In this document: piece by piece, positions 17,412 through 26,379 of the stretch
Layout of the letters: each line of letters opens with the position of its first letter
Numbering within the stretch: the first letter of the stretch is position 1
NCBI GenBank assembly: GCA_025454395.1
Contig: JALOOM010000014.1
Location: forward strand, 1 to 55,054
DNA from: Elainella sp. Prado103
Lineage (GTDB): Bacteria; Cyanobacteriota; Cyanobacteriia; Elainellales; Elainellaceae
Reading direction: 5' to 3'
DNA: 55,054 nt
Notes under the pieces: model-generated
What the model saw: only the letters and a program-made list of their open reading frames with translations
Told to the model about the DNA's origin: nothing
The model's database searches: none
Made by a program: the position numbers and the translations under genes

Positions 17412-18557
17412 ATGGTTGAATGGGGGTTGCACAATCAGGAATACCGCTCGGATGCTATGGTGCCAACTGGAATGCGTCACTCAGGAATGCGTCACTCAAG
17501 GTTCACTCATTTATCGGGTCGATCGATCCCCTGGCGGGTATTTCTGGGGGTGACGATCGGGATAGCCAGTAGCATGACTGGGATGGGCGATCCAGCCAGG
17601 GCCCAAGAGGGATCGCCACCCGTGTTAAAAACATTTGTGGATTGGTGTTTACAACAGGACAGTTTGTCCCGTGGTGCTCGCCGCACGGTTGAAATTTTGC
17701 TGGATAAAGTTAAAACAGAAGATTGTGCTCAAGCCGAAACCTTATTGAAGGATCGCAGCATTCTGGATTTGAGCAGTAGCAATCTGGACGATCTGTCGCC
17801 TTTGCAGTCGCTGCCTCATCTGCGGCAACTGAATTTGCTAGATAATCGGGTTGAGGATCTATCGCCTTTACAAACTCTGTCGAATCTGACCGTGTTGAGT
17901 TTGACAAGGAATCAAATTCGTGATGTGCGGCCGCTTCAGAGTTTAACGAAGCTGACAAGCTTGAATCTAGATAGCAATGAAATTACTGATTTGACTCCAC
18001 TTCAGAGTTTGAGTAATCTCACTGCATTAGATCTGAGCAGCAATGCGATCACGGATCTGACTCCTCTCAGGAGTTTGTCCAAGCTGGATTTGTTGGGGTT
18101 GAACAACAACCAAATCACCGATCTAACCCCCTTACAGCCGTTAACCAACCTGTCGCTTCTGGGATTAAGCAATAATCAAATTACTAACTTGGCACCGCTG
18201 CAATCCCTGACTAACCTGGCTGCCCTGAGCTTAAGTGATAATCAAATTACCGATCTGACTCCACTCCAATCGCTCGATCGATTAACGATTTTGGGATTAG
18301 ATTATAACCAGATCAGTAATTTGAATGGGCTACAAAGCCTAGTCAATCTGGATACATTAGGGTTAAGCCATAATGAAATTACCGACCTCACTCCGTTGCA
18401 AGCACTGGTTAATCTGACAGCTCTTGATCTAGGACACAACAATATAGAAAATATCCAGGCGTTGCAAGCATTAACCAATTTGCAGCTTTTAAATCTAGAA
18501 CGTAACTCGATTGACGATCGAACTTGTCCAGTTGACCCAGAATTTTGTGAGTTTTAA
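17412..18557 (+). CDS. secreted leucine-rich repeat protein
   Basis: 381 residues. After a leader of about 50 residues comes a hydrophobic segment (VFLGVTIGIASSMTGMG) and a likely signal-peptidase site after ARA-Q. The start is uncertain, and later in-frame ATGs would give a shorter, more usual signal peptide. A cysteine-containing cap (about 75-115) leads into some eleven 22-residue SDS22-type repeats of the form LxxLxxLxLxxNxITDLTPLQSL, ending with a CPVDPEFCEF cap. Such proteins form curved solenoids for protein binding. A 15-bp duplication gives GMRHS twice near the N-terminus. It is convergent with the ABC exporter, 20 bp away. The binding partner is unknown. Confidence 0.85.
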   Translation: MVEWGLHNQEYRSDAMVPTGMRHSGMRHSRFTHLSGRSIPWRVFLGVTIGIASSMTGMGDPARAQEGSPPVLKTFVDWCLQQDSLSRGARRTVEILLDKVKTEDCAQAETLLKDRSILDLSSSNLDDLSPLQSLPHLRQLNLLDNRVEDLSPLQTLSNLTVLSLTRNQIRDVRPLQSLTKLTSLNLDSNEITDLTPLQSLSNLTALDLSSNAITDLTPLRSLSKLDLLGLNNNQITDLTPLQPLTNLSLLGLSNNQITNLAPLQSLTNLAALSLSDNQITDLTPLQSLDRLTILGLDYNQISNLNGLQSLVNLDTLGLSHNEITDLTPLQALVNLTALDLGHNNIENIQALQALTNLQLLNLERNSIDDRTCPVDPEFCEF

Positions 18558-18577
18558 ATGCTATTCAGGGTTTCCGG

Positions 18578-20419
18578 TTATTTAGACTCCAACATTTGTA
18601 ACCGATACAGGCTGGCATATAGCCCATTCTGCTCTAGCAATTCTTCATGGTTCCCCGATTCCACCAGTTGCCCCCGTTTGAGTACTAAAATTCGATCGGC
18701 ACTGCGAATGGTTGACAGTCGGTGGGCGATGATAATGGCAGTCCGATCCTGCAATAGAGTTTCCAATGCTTCTTGAATCATGAATTCGGTGCGAACATCC
18801 AAGCTGGCGGTGGCTTCATCCAGTACCAAAATGCCGGGATTGCGAATCGCCGCTCTGGCAAAGGCTAATAGTTGTTTTTCACCGCCCGATAGGTTGGTGC
18901 CCCGCTGCCGCAGTTCAGTCTCGTAGCTTTGGGGCAATTGTTCAATAAATTGGGCCACACCGGTCTGGTGGGCCGCCTGTTTCACCTGTTCTAAGGAATA
19001 GGGTTCCCCTAAAGTAATATTGCGTTTGACATCGCCAGCAAACAGAAAGCCGTCCTGCAAGATAACAGCCATGCGTTGCCGCAATTCGGCCTGCGGCATC
19101 TCCCGAATATCTTGACCATCCAATAAAATTCGCCCCCGCGAAACCTCATATAGCCGACAGAGTAAGCGAATAATCGAACTCTTACCGGCTCCCGTTGGGC
19201 CGACGATCGCCACCTTTTCCCCTGGCTGGATCGTGAAGTTGAGATCTCGCAACACAAACTCATCGGCTTTGTAGCCGAACCAAACCTGCTCAAATCGGAT
19301 CTGACTGGGCATGACCGATTCAGTCAAATGACGGAGTGAGGTAGGTTGGCGGGGAAGCAACCTTGGGTTGGCATCAGACAGCACCGGATCGCGAATTTCG
19401 ATCGGCTCACTGAGAATGTCATTCACCCGTTCCAGGGCAGTGAGACCAGCCTGAATTGCCGTAAATCGTTCGGCAAACTGCCGCAAAGGGTCAAATAGTC
19501 GTTGAGCAAACAAAATGAACGAAGTCAAGATGCCAAACTCCAGTACATTCCCCCGTACCAGTAGGCTACCGAGCCATAGCACAGCGGCGATCGCTGCCAG
19601 TGCGATCCATTCCAAGGTAGCGGATACGGCTGAATCAAAAAAGATGGTGCGATCGACCTGTTGAATGTAGCGCAAGTTAATGTCTTTGAACAACTCAGCA
19701 TTAAATTGCTCGCGGCGGAAAAGTTGTACGACGTTGATGCCGACAATGTTTTCTTGCAGGGTGGAATTCAGGGCAGACAACTCCTCGCGCGATCGATAGT
19801 TTGCCAGTCGATATTGCTGTTGAAAATAAATAATCAGCCCTGTGATCGGAAATAGTAAAACCAATAGCAGTGATGCTAACTGCCATTGCAACGTGAACAT
19901 GACGACAATAATCACAATCATGGTGAGCAGATCGCTAATCACCCCGATTGCACCTGTTGAGAAAACATCCCCTAACGCATCCACATCGCTCGTTAAGCGA
20001 GTAATCAGGCGACCGACAGGGGTGCGATCGAAAAAACGAGTCGCCAAAGAAGTGACATGCCGAAACAGGTCGTCCCGAATATTGGCAGTGATTCGCTGTC
20101 CAACTTTCTGGATCAAATAGCCCTGGATCCCACTAAAGGCAAGCTGAATGGCTTGTGTGAAGACCAATAGCCCAATTAACAGTCGAGAGCCTTCTACCAG
20201 CGATCGGCCCTGCAGAAAAGGCATGACCGGCTCTTGCTTTGCTAAAGCTACCGCTTGACCGATAATGATCGGTTGCATCGCGCCTGCAAAGGCCAGTGGA
20301 ATCAACAGCAACAACGAGACAATCAGCAGTTTGAGGTGCCGCTTGACATAGGGGAGCAAAAGCTTAAACAACCGGAGATCGGTTAGTTGCAGCGCTTGGG
20401 ATTCAGACAAACTGGTCAT
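18578..20419 (-). CDS. ABC exporter (permease-ATPase fusion, multidrug/MsbA type)
   Basis: 613 residues from the ATG; a GTG four codons upstream is possible. Residues of about 1-320 form six transmembrane helices of the type-1 exporter fold, including FFDRTPVGRLITRLTSDVDALGDVF. The ATPase domain has Walker A GPTGAGKSS, Q-loop VILQDGFLFAGDVKRNI, signature NLSGGEKQLLAFARA, Walker B ILVLDEATASLD and the H-loop IIIAHRLSTI, all intact. Such half-transporters act as homo- or heterodimers and export lipids, peptides or drugs. No partner half-transporter adjoins it. The substrate is unknown. Confidence 0.95.
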   Translation of the reverse strand: MTSLSESQALQLTDLRLFKLLLPYVKRHLKLLIVSLLLLIPLAFAGAMQPIIIGQAVALAKQEPVMPFLQGRSLVEGSRLLIGLLVFTQAIQLAFSGIQGYLIQKVGQRITANIRDDLFRHVTSLATRFFDRTPVGRLITRLTSDVDALGDVFSTGAIGVISDLLTMIVIIVVMFTLQWQLASLLLVLLFPITGLIIYFQQQYRLANYRSREELSALNSTLQENIVGINVVQLFRREQFNAELFKDINLRYIQQVDRTIFFDSAVSATLEWIALAAIAAVLWLGSLLVRGNVLEFGILTSFILFAQRLFDPLRQFAERFTAIQAGLTALERVNDILSEPIEIRDPVLSDANPRLLPRQPTSLRHLTESVMPSQIRFEQVWFGYKADEFVLRDLNFTIQPGEKVAIVGPTGAGKSSIIRLLCRLYEVSRGRILLDGQDIREMPQAELRQRMAVILQDGFLFAGDVKRNITLGEPYSLEQVKQAAHQTGVAQFIEQLPQSYETELRQRGTNLSGGEKQLLAFARAAIRNPGILVLDEATASLDVRTEFMIQEALETLLQDRTAIIIAHRLSTIRSADRILVLKRGQLVESGNHEELLEQNGLYASLYRLQMLESK

Positions 20420-20579
20420 AAAGCAACCCACTCAACAGATCGGCGATCCAGCAGACCTTGAGGATAGAGCTCCTGACGGGAAACTTGCCCCGCCCAGTCT
20501 GCTCTCCTCATGCTAGTCGATGGTTTCTAGCATTGGGCTCCAGCCACCGGAGGGGCTAGTATCGGGATCAAGGATGTAA

Positions 20580-21650
20580 TTAATCTTGATGGAAGGATTT
20601 TTGAATGCGGGTCTGTCCGGTTTCAACCGGCTCCTGTACCAGTGCAACTTCAACCGATGGGCGAGATTTTTCGGATAGCTTCACTTGCCATTGCTGGAGG
20701 CGCTGCGTCAGTTGCTCTCGCTGATTGATCAAGTAAATGCTGATCAAGGTGAGAAACACACCTAGCCACTGGAGGGAATCTAGCACCTCAGCCAAGAAGA
20801 GATTGCCAAACAGGAGCGCAAAGACTGGAGTCAGGAAGGTCAGAGAGCTAAAGCTAGTCAGGTTACCGCTAGAGGCAAAGTAGAAAAATAATCCGTAGGC
20901 GATCGCACTACCAAACACGGTGGAGTAGGCAAGGGCCAAACCATCTGACCAATTGAGCAACTGCCACTGTTGTGATTCCCAGAGGCTGGATCCGAGAAAT
21001 AACGGTATCCCCCCAATTAGCATGTGCCAACCTGTTGCGACCACTGGATCGGCATAACGACTGACATAGCGCACCATCACGGTTCCAACTGCCATGGAAA
21101 GGGCGGCTAACAGCATCAACCATTGCCCATTCTGAGCAAGCTGAGTGAGCGCATCAGCCAGGGAAAAGGAATCGATCGTCACCTGACCCTGCCAGAGCTG
21201 CTGTAGCCAATCCTGCGAAATGCCCAGCAAGCTAATTCCAGCGACCCCAAATACCAGCCCAATCCAACCCCAAAGCCCCACTTGCTCGCCAAACAGGAAA
21301 CGGGCCATGAGAGCCACGGCAAGCGGCTGGGAGTCAATCATCACTGAGCCCAACCCTGCTCCGGTGCGATCCAATCCTTCCGCCAAAAAGCCCTGAAACA
21401 GAGTGCCATCGACCAAGCCGAATAGGCCAATCCATAACCAGGCCAGCCAGCCTTTAGGTTGAGGTCTCCCCATCCAGAGAGCGGCAAGCAAAATCAAAAT
21501 TCCGGCAGGGAGGATCCTTACACCTGCCATAAACAGGGGAGTAGTATGAGGAGTGGTTCCCTTCATGGCAACCATCGCGGTTCCCCAGAGGAAAAACGGC
21601 GCGATCAGCAGCAAAGCGGCAAAGGGAATCTTGGATGGCTTCAGAGACAT
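20580..21650 (-). CDS. EamA/DMT family transporter
   Basis: 356 residues with ten predicted helices arranged as two EamA repeats. The first half has FAALLLIAPFFLWGTAMVAMK and FMAGVRILPAGILILLAAL. The second has ALAYSTVFGSAIAYGLFFYFAS and LTFLTPVFALLFGNLFLAEVLDSLQWLGVFLTLISIYLI, which is the typical proline-containing pair of helices. A basic cytoplasmic tail of about 45 residues follows. DMT carriers export or import amino acids and other metabolites; the substrate cannot be read from sequence. It lies 160 bp upstream of the ABC exporter on the same strand. Confidence 0.92.
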   Translation of the reverse strand: MSLKPSKIPFAALLLIAPFFLWGTAMVAMKGTTPHTTPLFMAGVRILPAGILILLAALWMGRPQPKGWLAWLWIGLFGLVDGTLFQGFLAEGLDRTGAGLGSVMIDSQPLAVALMARFLFGEQVGLWGWIGLVFGVAGISLLGISQDWLQQLWQGQVTIDSFSLADALTQLAQNGQWLMLLAALSMAVGTVMVRYVSRYADPVVATGWHMLIGGIPLFLGSSLWESQQWQLLNWSDGLALAYSTVFGSAIAYGLFFYFASSGNLTSFSSLTFLTPVFALLFGNLFLAEVLDSLQWLGVFLTLISIYLINQREQLTQRLQQWQVKLSEKSRPSVEVALVQEPVETGQTRIQKSFHQD

Positions 21651-21886
21651 GGTATTTGGTTGCGGGTCTTTACGCTTATTCTAGTCAATATATGTATTTC
21701 TATTAAGAAGATCAAAGATAAATTCTTCGTTGGGTGGGGTGGAAGTTGCGCAAGTGCCCTTCTGCTCAGATTTCAGTTCTCGCGAATTCCCCCCAGGGGT
21801 AGGTCACGGCTTCAAACTAGGCTGCTAAATTAAATACATAACAACTGATTGCGTGGGGAAGGATGTTATACCGCTGTGATCCCTTG

Positions 21887-22128
21887 CTACCCCTTGAAGG
21901 AGAGCGATGTCAAAGGGGTAGACCGCGCAAATAATAACGGCATCAGATGGCTGTGGAGTTTCTATCGCTTCCTCCACTTTGCTGTAACCAACGGGAGGCG
22001 CAACCCTCCATCAGAGCGGTCAGAGGTTACAGACATCTTCTGTTGAGTTTGATGAAGTCAATTTCGGATCGGAATTGGATCCGCTGGATTGGCTCCTATC
22101 TGGCTAGAGAATCAGGTAGGAGCTTTTT
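21887..22128 (+). ncRNA. candidate structured RNA ending in a terminator
   Basis: Consecutive inverted repeats were found by reading. CTACCCCTT (21887-21895) pairs with AAGGGGTAG (21913-21921). GTGGAG (21953-21958) pairs with CTCCAC (21972-21977). CTGTAACC (21982-21989) pairs with GGTTACAG (22025-22032) and encloses GGGAGG/CCCTCC (21993-22009, loop CGCAA). A terminator hairpin closes the set at 22092-22128. No protein is convincing here. The arrangement suggests a plus-strand small RNA of up to 240 nt, or a leader upstream of alr that is separated from it by the terminator. I matched it to no known RNA family: RNase P, tmRNA, SRP and common riboswitch cores were considered. Confidence 0.45.
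22092..22128 (+). terminator. rho-independent terminator-like hairpin
   Basis: GCTCCTATCTG (22092-22102) pairs with CAGGTAGGAGC (one G-U pair) around a ten-base loop, and is followed by TTTTT. No coding sequence ends just upstream, so it probably ends a non-coding transcript. Confidence 0.75.
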
Positions 22129-22147
22129 GGTGTCTCATGAGGCGGAT

Positions 22148-22199
22148 TAGTCTTGCTTAATAGTCTTGCTCAATAGTCTTGCTCAATAGTCTTGCTCAA
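22148..22199. repeat. 13-bp intergenic tandem repeat
   Basis: Unit TAGTCTTGCTCAA in four copies, the first with one substitution, upstream of alr. Confidence 0.95.
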
Positions 22200-22374
22200 T
22201 ATTGAATTCAGGTTGATTCGTATCGGGTCGATGTCTGATCGATCGAATCGATCGGACGGGTCGCTACCTTTTCTCAAGCCAAAATGCTATGCTTCAGGCT
22301 TTAAATAGAGGATACACTACGCCATAACGTTTGGTGAGTCCGGTGTATCTGCCTTGTGGAAGAGGAGCATAGCC

Positions 22375-23664
22375 ATGAACCACGCCTTTCATCAGACCAT
22401 TCTGCACGAATCTTCCTGGTGCGAAATTTCCAAATCAGCGATCCATTCCAATGTGGAAAACTTGCGTCATCGGGTCGGCCAATCTGTGCTCTTAGGAGTT
22501 GTGGTGAAGAGTGATGCCTATGGCCATGGGTTGATTCCTTGTGCTCAAGAATTTTTACAGGCAGGGGCCGATTGGCTCGTGGTCAATTTTGCCTATGAGG
22601 CCATCAAACTTCGCCAAGCCGGGATCGCAGCTCCGATCTATGTATGTGGCAATGTTTCAGCGCCTCAGGCTCCAGCAGTAGCCCATCCTCAAACTCGGTT
22701 GGCAATTTACGACTGGGAGGTGGCTCAAGCTCTTGCCCAGGCGGGTCAGGCAGGTGGTTTTACAGTACCAGTGCATATTTTGATTGAAACGGGTACCCAT
22801 CGCCAAGGTTTAACCATTGAAACTGCTCTGGAATTGGCGGCGGCGATCGATCAACTGGCAGGGATCCAGTTGGAAGGGATCGCGACCCACTATGCGGATA
22901 TTGAAGATACGACCGATCATCGGTTTGCTCATCAGCAATTGGCCCATCTGCAAGCGGCAGAACAAGCATTCCGACAGGCAGGGCATGATCTAAAAGTTGT
23001 TCAATCCGCCAACTCTGCTGCGACAATTCTTTGGCAGCAAACCCATGGGGCGATGGTGCGAGTGGGTATTGCGGCTTATGGGCTCTGGCCCTCTAAAGAA
23101 ACCTATGCGAAGGTACTGCAAACCTTTGCTGATCGCGGCGAAGGATTCATTCCTCATTTGAAACCCGTGCTCTCTTGGCGGGCCCGGGTTGTGCAGGTAA
23201 AACCTGTGCCTGCAGGGGGCTATGTGGGCTATGGCCGAACCTTCCGTGCCCCCTATCCTATGACTATTGCAGTTTTACCCATTGGCTATCATGAAGGGTA
23301 CGATCGGCGACTTTCCAATTTAGGTCATGTGATTATTAATGGAATGCGTGCACCCATTTGCGGTCGAATTTGCATGAATATGATGATGGTTGATGTCACT
23401 CATATTCCTAATGTGACGGTAGGAACGATCGCCACCCTATTAGGGCAAGATGGTGAAGAGCAGGTGAGTGCGGAGCAACTGGCAAGTTGGATGGGGACAA
23501 TTAACTATGAGGTGGTTGCCCGAATTCATCCTTCTCAACCTCGCTATTTATTAGATGATCTGGCTTCAGAAACCCTATTCAGTTCAGACTTTCCTCCAGC
23601 GCAAACTCCAGTGCAAACTCCAGTGCCATCAGAGCGGTCAGCCCGATCGATGTCATTATTTTGA
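22375..23664 (+). CDS. alr: alanine racemase
   Basis: 429 residues from the ATG at 22375, preceded by GAGGAG at a good distance. Alr interconverts L- and D-alanine with PLP and supplies D-Ala for peptidoglycan. The PLP-lysine motif is VVKSDAYGHGL, and the catalytic tyrosine region reads YVGYGRTFRAPYP. Other family blocks are GIATHYADIEDT, VQSANSAATI, VRVGIAAYGLWPS, VLPIGYHEGYDRRLSN and GRICMNMMMVDVT. Against the usual GYADGY, this protein has GYHEGY, a mild departure outside the catalytic pair. The C-terminal tail of about 30 residues contains a short TPVQTPV duplication and is probably disordered. Confidence 0.95.
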   Translation: MNHAFHQTILHESSWCEISKSAIHSNVENLRHRVGQSVLLGVVVKSDAYGHGLIPCAQEFLQAGADWLVVNFAYEAIKLRQAGIAAPIYVCGNVSAPQAPAVAHPQTRLAIYDWEVAQALAQAGQAGGFTVPVHILIETGTHRQGLTIETALELAAAIDQLAGIQLEGIATHYADIEDTTDHRFAHQQLAHLQAAEQAFRQAGHDLKVVQSANSAATILWQQTHGAMVRVGIAAYGLWPSKETYAKVLQTFADRGEGFIPHLKPVLSWRARVVQVKPVPAGGYVGYGRTFRAPYPMTIAVLPIGYHEGYDRRLSNLGHVIINGMRAPICGRICMNMMMVDVTHIPNVTVGTIATLLGQDGEEQVSAEQLASWMGTINYEVVARIHPSQPRYLLDDLASETLFSSDFPPAQTPVQTPVPSERSARSMSLF

Positions 23665-23771
23665 CCGGCTCAATTGTGTCTAGCTCAGGATCGATGCTGG
23701 GATCTCCATAGATTTGCTGTGGCGATCGTTTAGATGATTGTGTTAGGTTGGCGATCATCGTGGATTGTTCT

Positions 23772-25145
23772 ATGTACAACCTTGTCGATCACAACCTTGC
23801 CAATCACAACCTTGCCAATCACAACCCTATGGCTTTGGCTCCCGTTGAAATGGGAGGGCAGCTTGGGGCAGCACTTTTGGTTGATGCTGAAAACATTGGT
23901 GTAAACCACATTGGCCTAGTGATTGCCCATTTGCAGGCGCAGACCCCGGTGGGTTTGAAGCGAGCCTATGGAGATTGGTTTGAGGAGCGACTCAAAGGTT
24001 GGCGATCGGTGTTAGCGACTCAAGAGATTGAACCGGTGCATGTCTTACCCACCGCTTCTGGTAAAAATGCTGCCGATATTCGTCTAGTCATTGATGCCAT
24101 GGAACTGTTGTATGTTCGGAAGATTCAACAATTTTGTATTGTCAGTAGCGATCGAGACTTTACGCCATTAGTGCGATCTTTGAAACAGGCGGGCGCAACG
24201 GTGATCGGTTATGGACGGCAGAATGCGGCTGAAATTTTTAAGAATGCTTACCACCGCTTTTATGTTTTAGAGGAGCTGGCGAATCCAACCCTGGTGAGCA
24301 GTGGCTCCGAACATCACACCCAGCCGTTGCTTCAGGTTATTTCCGGGAATGCCTCCGGCAAATTGGCCGCCAATGGCGCTACCCAAGATCAGGCTGCAAA
24401 TCAGGCTGCAAATCAGGCTACGACTGTCAAACCATGGACTGCTACCGAGCTGGATGCCACCCTCAGACAGCCGATCGAGCCACTGATCTCTCAGGTCAGC
24501 TCTCAGTCAACTCAACCCTCTATCCAATCTGTTGCTCACCAGTCAACGCATCGGGCGATCGATCAGTCCATGCCCGCGTTCACCAGCTCATTAGACAGTC
24601 AGCCGATTAGCCTGTCAGCGCAGCAACCCACTGTGCAGTTCACCATTCACCTGACTCAGCCACCGCCCCAACAGGCAGCTCAACCATCACCTCAGCAGCT
24701 TGCTCAGCAACAACAAGCACAAAAACAACAAGCACAAAAACAACAGGCACAAAAACAGCAGGCGCAAAAACAAACTCAGTCAGCTCAGCCGCAAACTCAG
24801 CCAGAAGCTCAACAACAAGGCAAGCAACAGGACAAGCAGCAGGGCACATCACAGCAATCTGGGCAGTTCTCTGCTAAGCCCCATGCCAAACAGCTTCAGA
24901 AAATGTTGCAAACCATTTATACAGAACTTGCCACCAACCATGGCTGGATCACAGGTGGGCAATTGTTGACGGGGCTGCAAAAGCACTGTCGCGAAAGCTT
25001 AAACCAGGGTTTTTCCTGCAAACTGTTCGGCTACTCAAACTTCAATCAAATTCTGAGCGGCATTAATTTGTTTGAGTTCGATCCCAATCAGAAAGCGAAT
25101 ACGCCTCTGTCTGAACGCAAGTTGCGCATTCGTTTAGCAGCATGA
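23772..25145 (+). CDS. NYN (LabA-like PIN) domain protein with a C-terminal OST-HTH/LOTUS domain
   Basis: 457 residues from ATG 23772; ATG 23829 would remove an N-terminal tail made by a DNA repeat and is about as likely. Residues of about 35-165 form a NYN domain: ALLVDAENIG (first acidic residue), ASGKNAADIRLVIDAMELLY and FCIVSSDRDFTPLVRSLKQAG (the SSDRDF metal site), followed by VIGYGRQNA. NYN domains are PIN-like RNases. A Gln/Ala/Pro-rich linker of about 200 residues includes four KQQAQ-type 15-bp repeats. The last 80 residues (QLQKMLQTIYTEL, GWITGGQLLTGL, FGYSNFNQILSGINLFEF) look like an OST-HTH/LOTUS RNA-binding domain. A role in RNA decay or silencing is inferred. Confidence 0.85.
   Translation: MYNLVDHNLANHNLANHNPMALAPVEMGGQLGAALLVDAENIGVNHIGLVIAHLQAQTPVGLKRAYGDWFEERLKGWRSVLATQEIEPVHVLPTASGKNAADIRLVIDAMELLYVRKIQQFCIVSSDRDFTPLVRSLKQAGATVIGYGRQNAAEIFKNAYHRFYVLEELANPTLVSSGSEHHTQPLLQVISGNASGKLAANGATQDQAANQAANQATTVKPWTATELDATLRQPIEPLISQVSSQSTQPSIQSVAHQSTHRAIDQSMPAFTSSLDSQPISLSAQQPTVQFTIHLTQPPPQQAAQPSPQQLAQQQQAQKQQAQKQQAQKQQAQKQTQSAQPQTQPEAQQQGKQQDKQQGTSQQSGQFSAKPHAKQLQKMLQTIYTELATNHGWITGGQLLTGLQKHCRESLNQGFSCKLFGYSNFNQILSGINLFEFDPNQKANTPLSERKLRIRLAA
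23778..23827. repeat. 15-bp tandem repeat at the NYN gene start
   Basis: Unit AACCTTGCCAATCAC in three copies (the first with two substitutions) plus AACCC. In frame it gives NLANH repeats before the alternative ATG 23829. Confidence 0.9.
24709..24772. repeat. 15-bp coding repeat in the NYN protein linker
   Basis: Unit CAACAAGCACAAAAA, with synonymous variants, in four copies encoding QQAQK. Confidence 0.85.
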
Positions 25146-25177
25146 TGAGTCTGCATGATGCTGTTGAGCCCGGGGAG

Positions 25178-25564
25178 CTACTCGGCCGATTGCCCGTCGC
25201 GACGACCTAGCTCATAAACCCCGCAGCCAATACAGGCAATGATACCCATGCTGATCGTCCAACTTTGCCCCAAGCTAGCAACCACTCCCCAGTTGCATAG
25301 CCCCCCCGCCACAAAAAACGGCACAATGCTGAGGAGGGAGGCATAGAAGGCATTGAGGGATTCACTGGCTTGGCGGTTCTTTTCAAATTCTGCTTGGGAG
25401 GGATAGAACGATCGCTCTACCCAATTCATCCAGCGGGCTAATCGATTGGTCACCCATTCGCTGATGGGAAAAAAGCCCAAATAAAGTGCTAACGCCCAAA
25501 GGCTCATCCCGGCTAGAAGGTTTACATCTAGCTTAAAGGGGAAGGGAAAGAAATCCGTCAGCAT
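25178..25564 (-). CDS. small conserved-type membrane protein
   Basis: 128 residues. A hydrophobic segment near 14-35 (LLAGMSLWALALYLGFF) and two near 75-115 (LLSIVPFFVAGGLCNWGVVA, TISMGIIACIGCGVYELG) flank a charged middle with WMNWVERSFYPSQAEFEKNRQ. I recognise no named family, although the look is that of a small cyanobacterial membrane protein of unknown function. It is convergent with the NYN gene (32 bp) and lies downstream of the two hydrolase genes on the same strand. Confidence 0.7.
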   Translation of the reverse strand: MLTDFFPFPFKLDVNLLAGMSLWALALYLGFFPISEWVTNRLARWMNWVERSFYPSQAEFEKNRQASESLNAFYASLLSIVPFFVAGGLCNWGVVASLGQSWTISMGIIACIGCGVYELGRRDGQSAE

Positions 25565-25633
25565 GGCAGAACCGCCTCATGAATGGTGAGATTCTTTTTG
25601 ATTGTAACGTTATTTGAAGAATTGATACGCTTT

Positions 25634-26335
25634 TTAGGCAAGATAAGCTGCCCAGCTAGCAAGGGCATGGGTTGAGCCATACCAGGATCGCCCCGGACGC
25701 GGTGAATGCCAAACATCCTCCAAGACCAGATTTTCGGCCCCAGCTAAATGGGCGGCCGCGATCGGGGTAACGCCATCTCCCCAACAACCGCCCTCCCCAC
25801 AAGTCATTTCATAGCTGCTGTAGGTAAACCAGTTGCCTAAACTGCGTCTTCCATAGGCTGATTTGCCTGCTACGCAGATATAGCGCACGGTTTCATGAAA
25901 TGCGCCTGGGTAATGGTTTTTCACAAAATCCAGGTTGCGTTGAGTCCAGCGTTCCTGACTCACATGGGGGGTGCCCAGGGTGACTAAGGTTTTCACACGG
26001 GGGTGGGCTTTCCAGAGGCAGTCCTGACCCGCATCACTGGGATGGATATCATAGGGAACTTCTCCGAGATAGATGCGGCAGATCCAGCCGCCAGCCGAAT
26101 GGCCAACCAGGTTGATCGCCTCGCTGCCGGTTTCCCTCATCACCTGTTGCACAGTTTGATCAAGCTGACGCAAAATCGGCAACATCGATCGTCCTCCCAA
26201 AGTCGGCAGCCAGTCACGACGGCGCAATGGCACGATCGCGGCAGGATAGCCCAGTGCTTGTAGACCGCACTCCATCTCACGATAGGGAACAGCTCCAGCC
26301 AGATAACCTGGCAGAATCACAGTCGGAAGTGGCAT
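25634..26335 (-). CDS. alpha/beta hydrolase, lipase-like
   Basis: 233 residues. The fold is indicated by VILPGYLAGAVPYREME (oxyanion-side loop), the nucleophile elbow LVGHSAGGW, TLVTLGTPHVS after strand 6, and a late WHSPRPGRSWYGS with a candidate catalytic His. GTPH following the serine motif is typical of triacylglycerol-lipase-like PGAP1-related proteins. There is no signal peptide, so the protein is probably cytoplasmic or thylakoid-facing. It lies 44 bp downstream of the second hydrolase on the same strand and may share a transcript. The substrate is unknown; an acyl-lipid is plausible. Confidence 0.88.
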   Translation of the reverse strand: MPLPTVILPGYLAGAVPYREMECGLQALGYPAAIVPLRRRDWLPTLGGRSMLPILRQLDQTVQQVMRETGSEAINLVGHSAGGWICRIYLGEVPYDIHPSDAGQDCLWKAHPRVKTLVTLGTPHVSQERWTQRNLDFVKNHYPGAFHETVRYICVAGKSAYGRRSLGNWFTYSSYEMTCGEGGCWGDGVTPIAAAHLAGAENLVLEDVWHSPRPGRSWYGSTHALASWAAYLA

Positions 26336-26379
26336 AGGACAAAAGGTTAGATTCCCAAATAGTTAGATTCCCAAACTGT

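Larger units (their letters stand above)
21651..22374. other. 724-bp region without a gene; carries a structured segment and a repeat array
   Basis: Between the EamA gene (minus) and alr (plus). Its middle (21887-22128) holds several strong hairpins and a terminator, listed separately, and 22148-22199 holds a 13-bp tandem array. The last part, with AAATAGAGGATACACTACG near 22305, probably contains the alr promoter. Open frames here look like chance. Confidence 0.6.

Noticed and set aside
21849-22046. 65-residue reading frame
   Set aside because: It overlaps the hairpin-rich segment, has no family resemblance, and its codons track the stem sequences.
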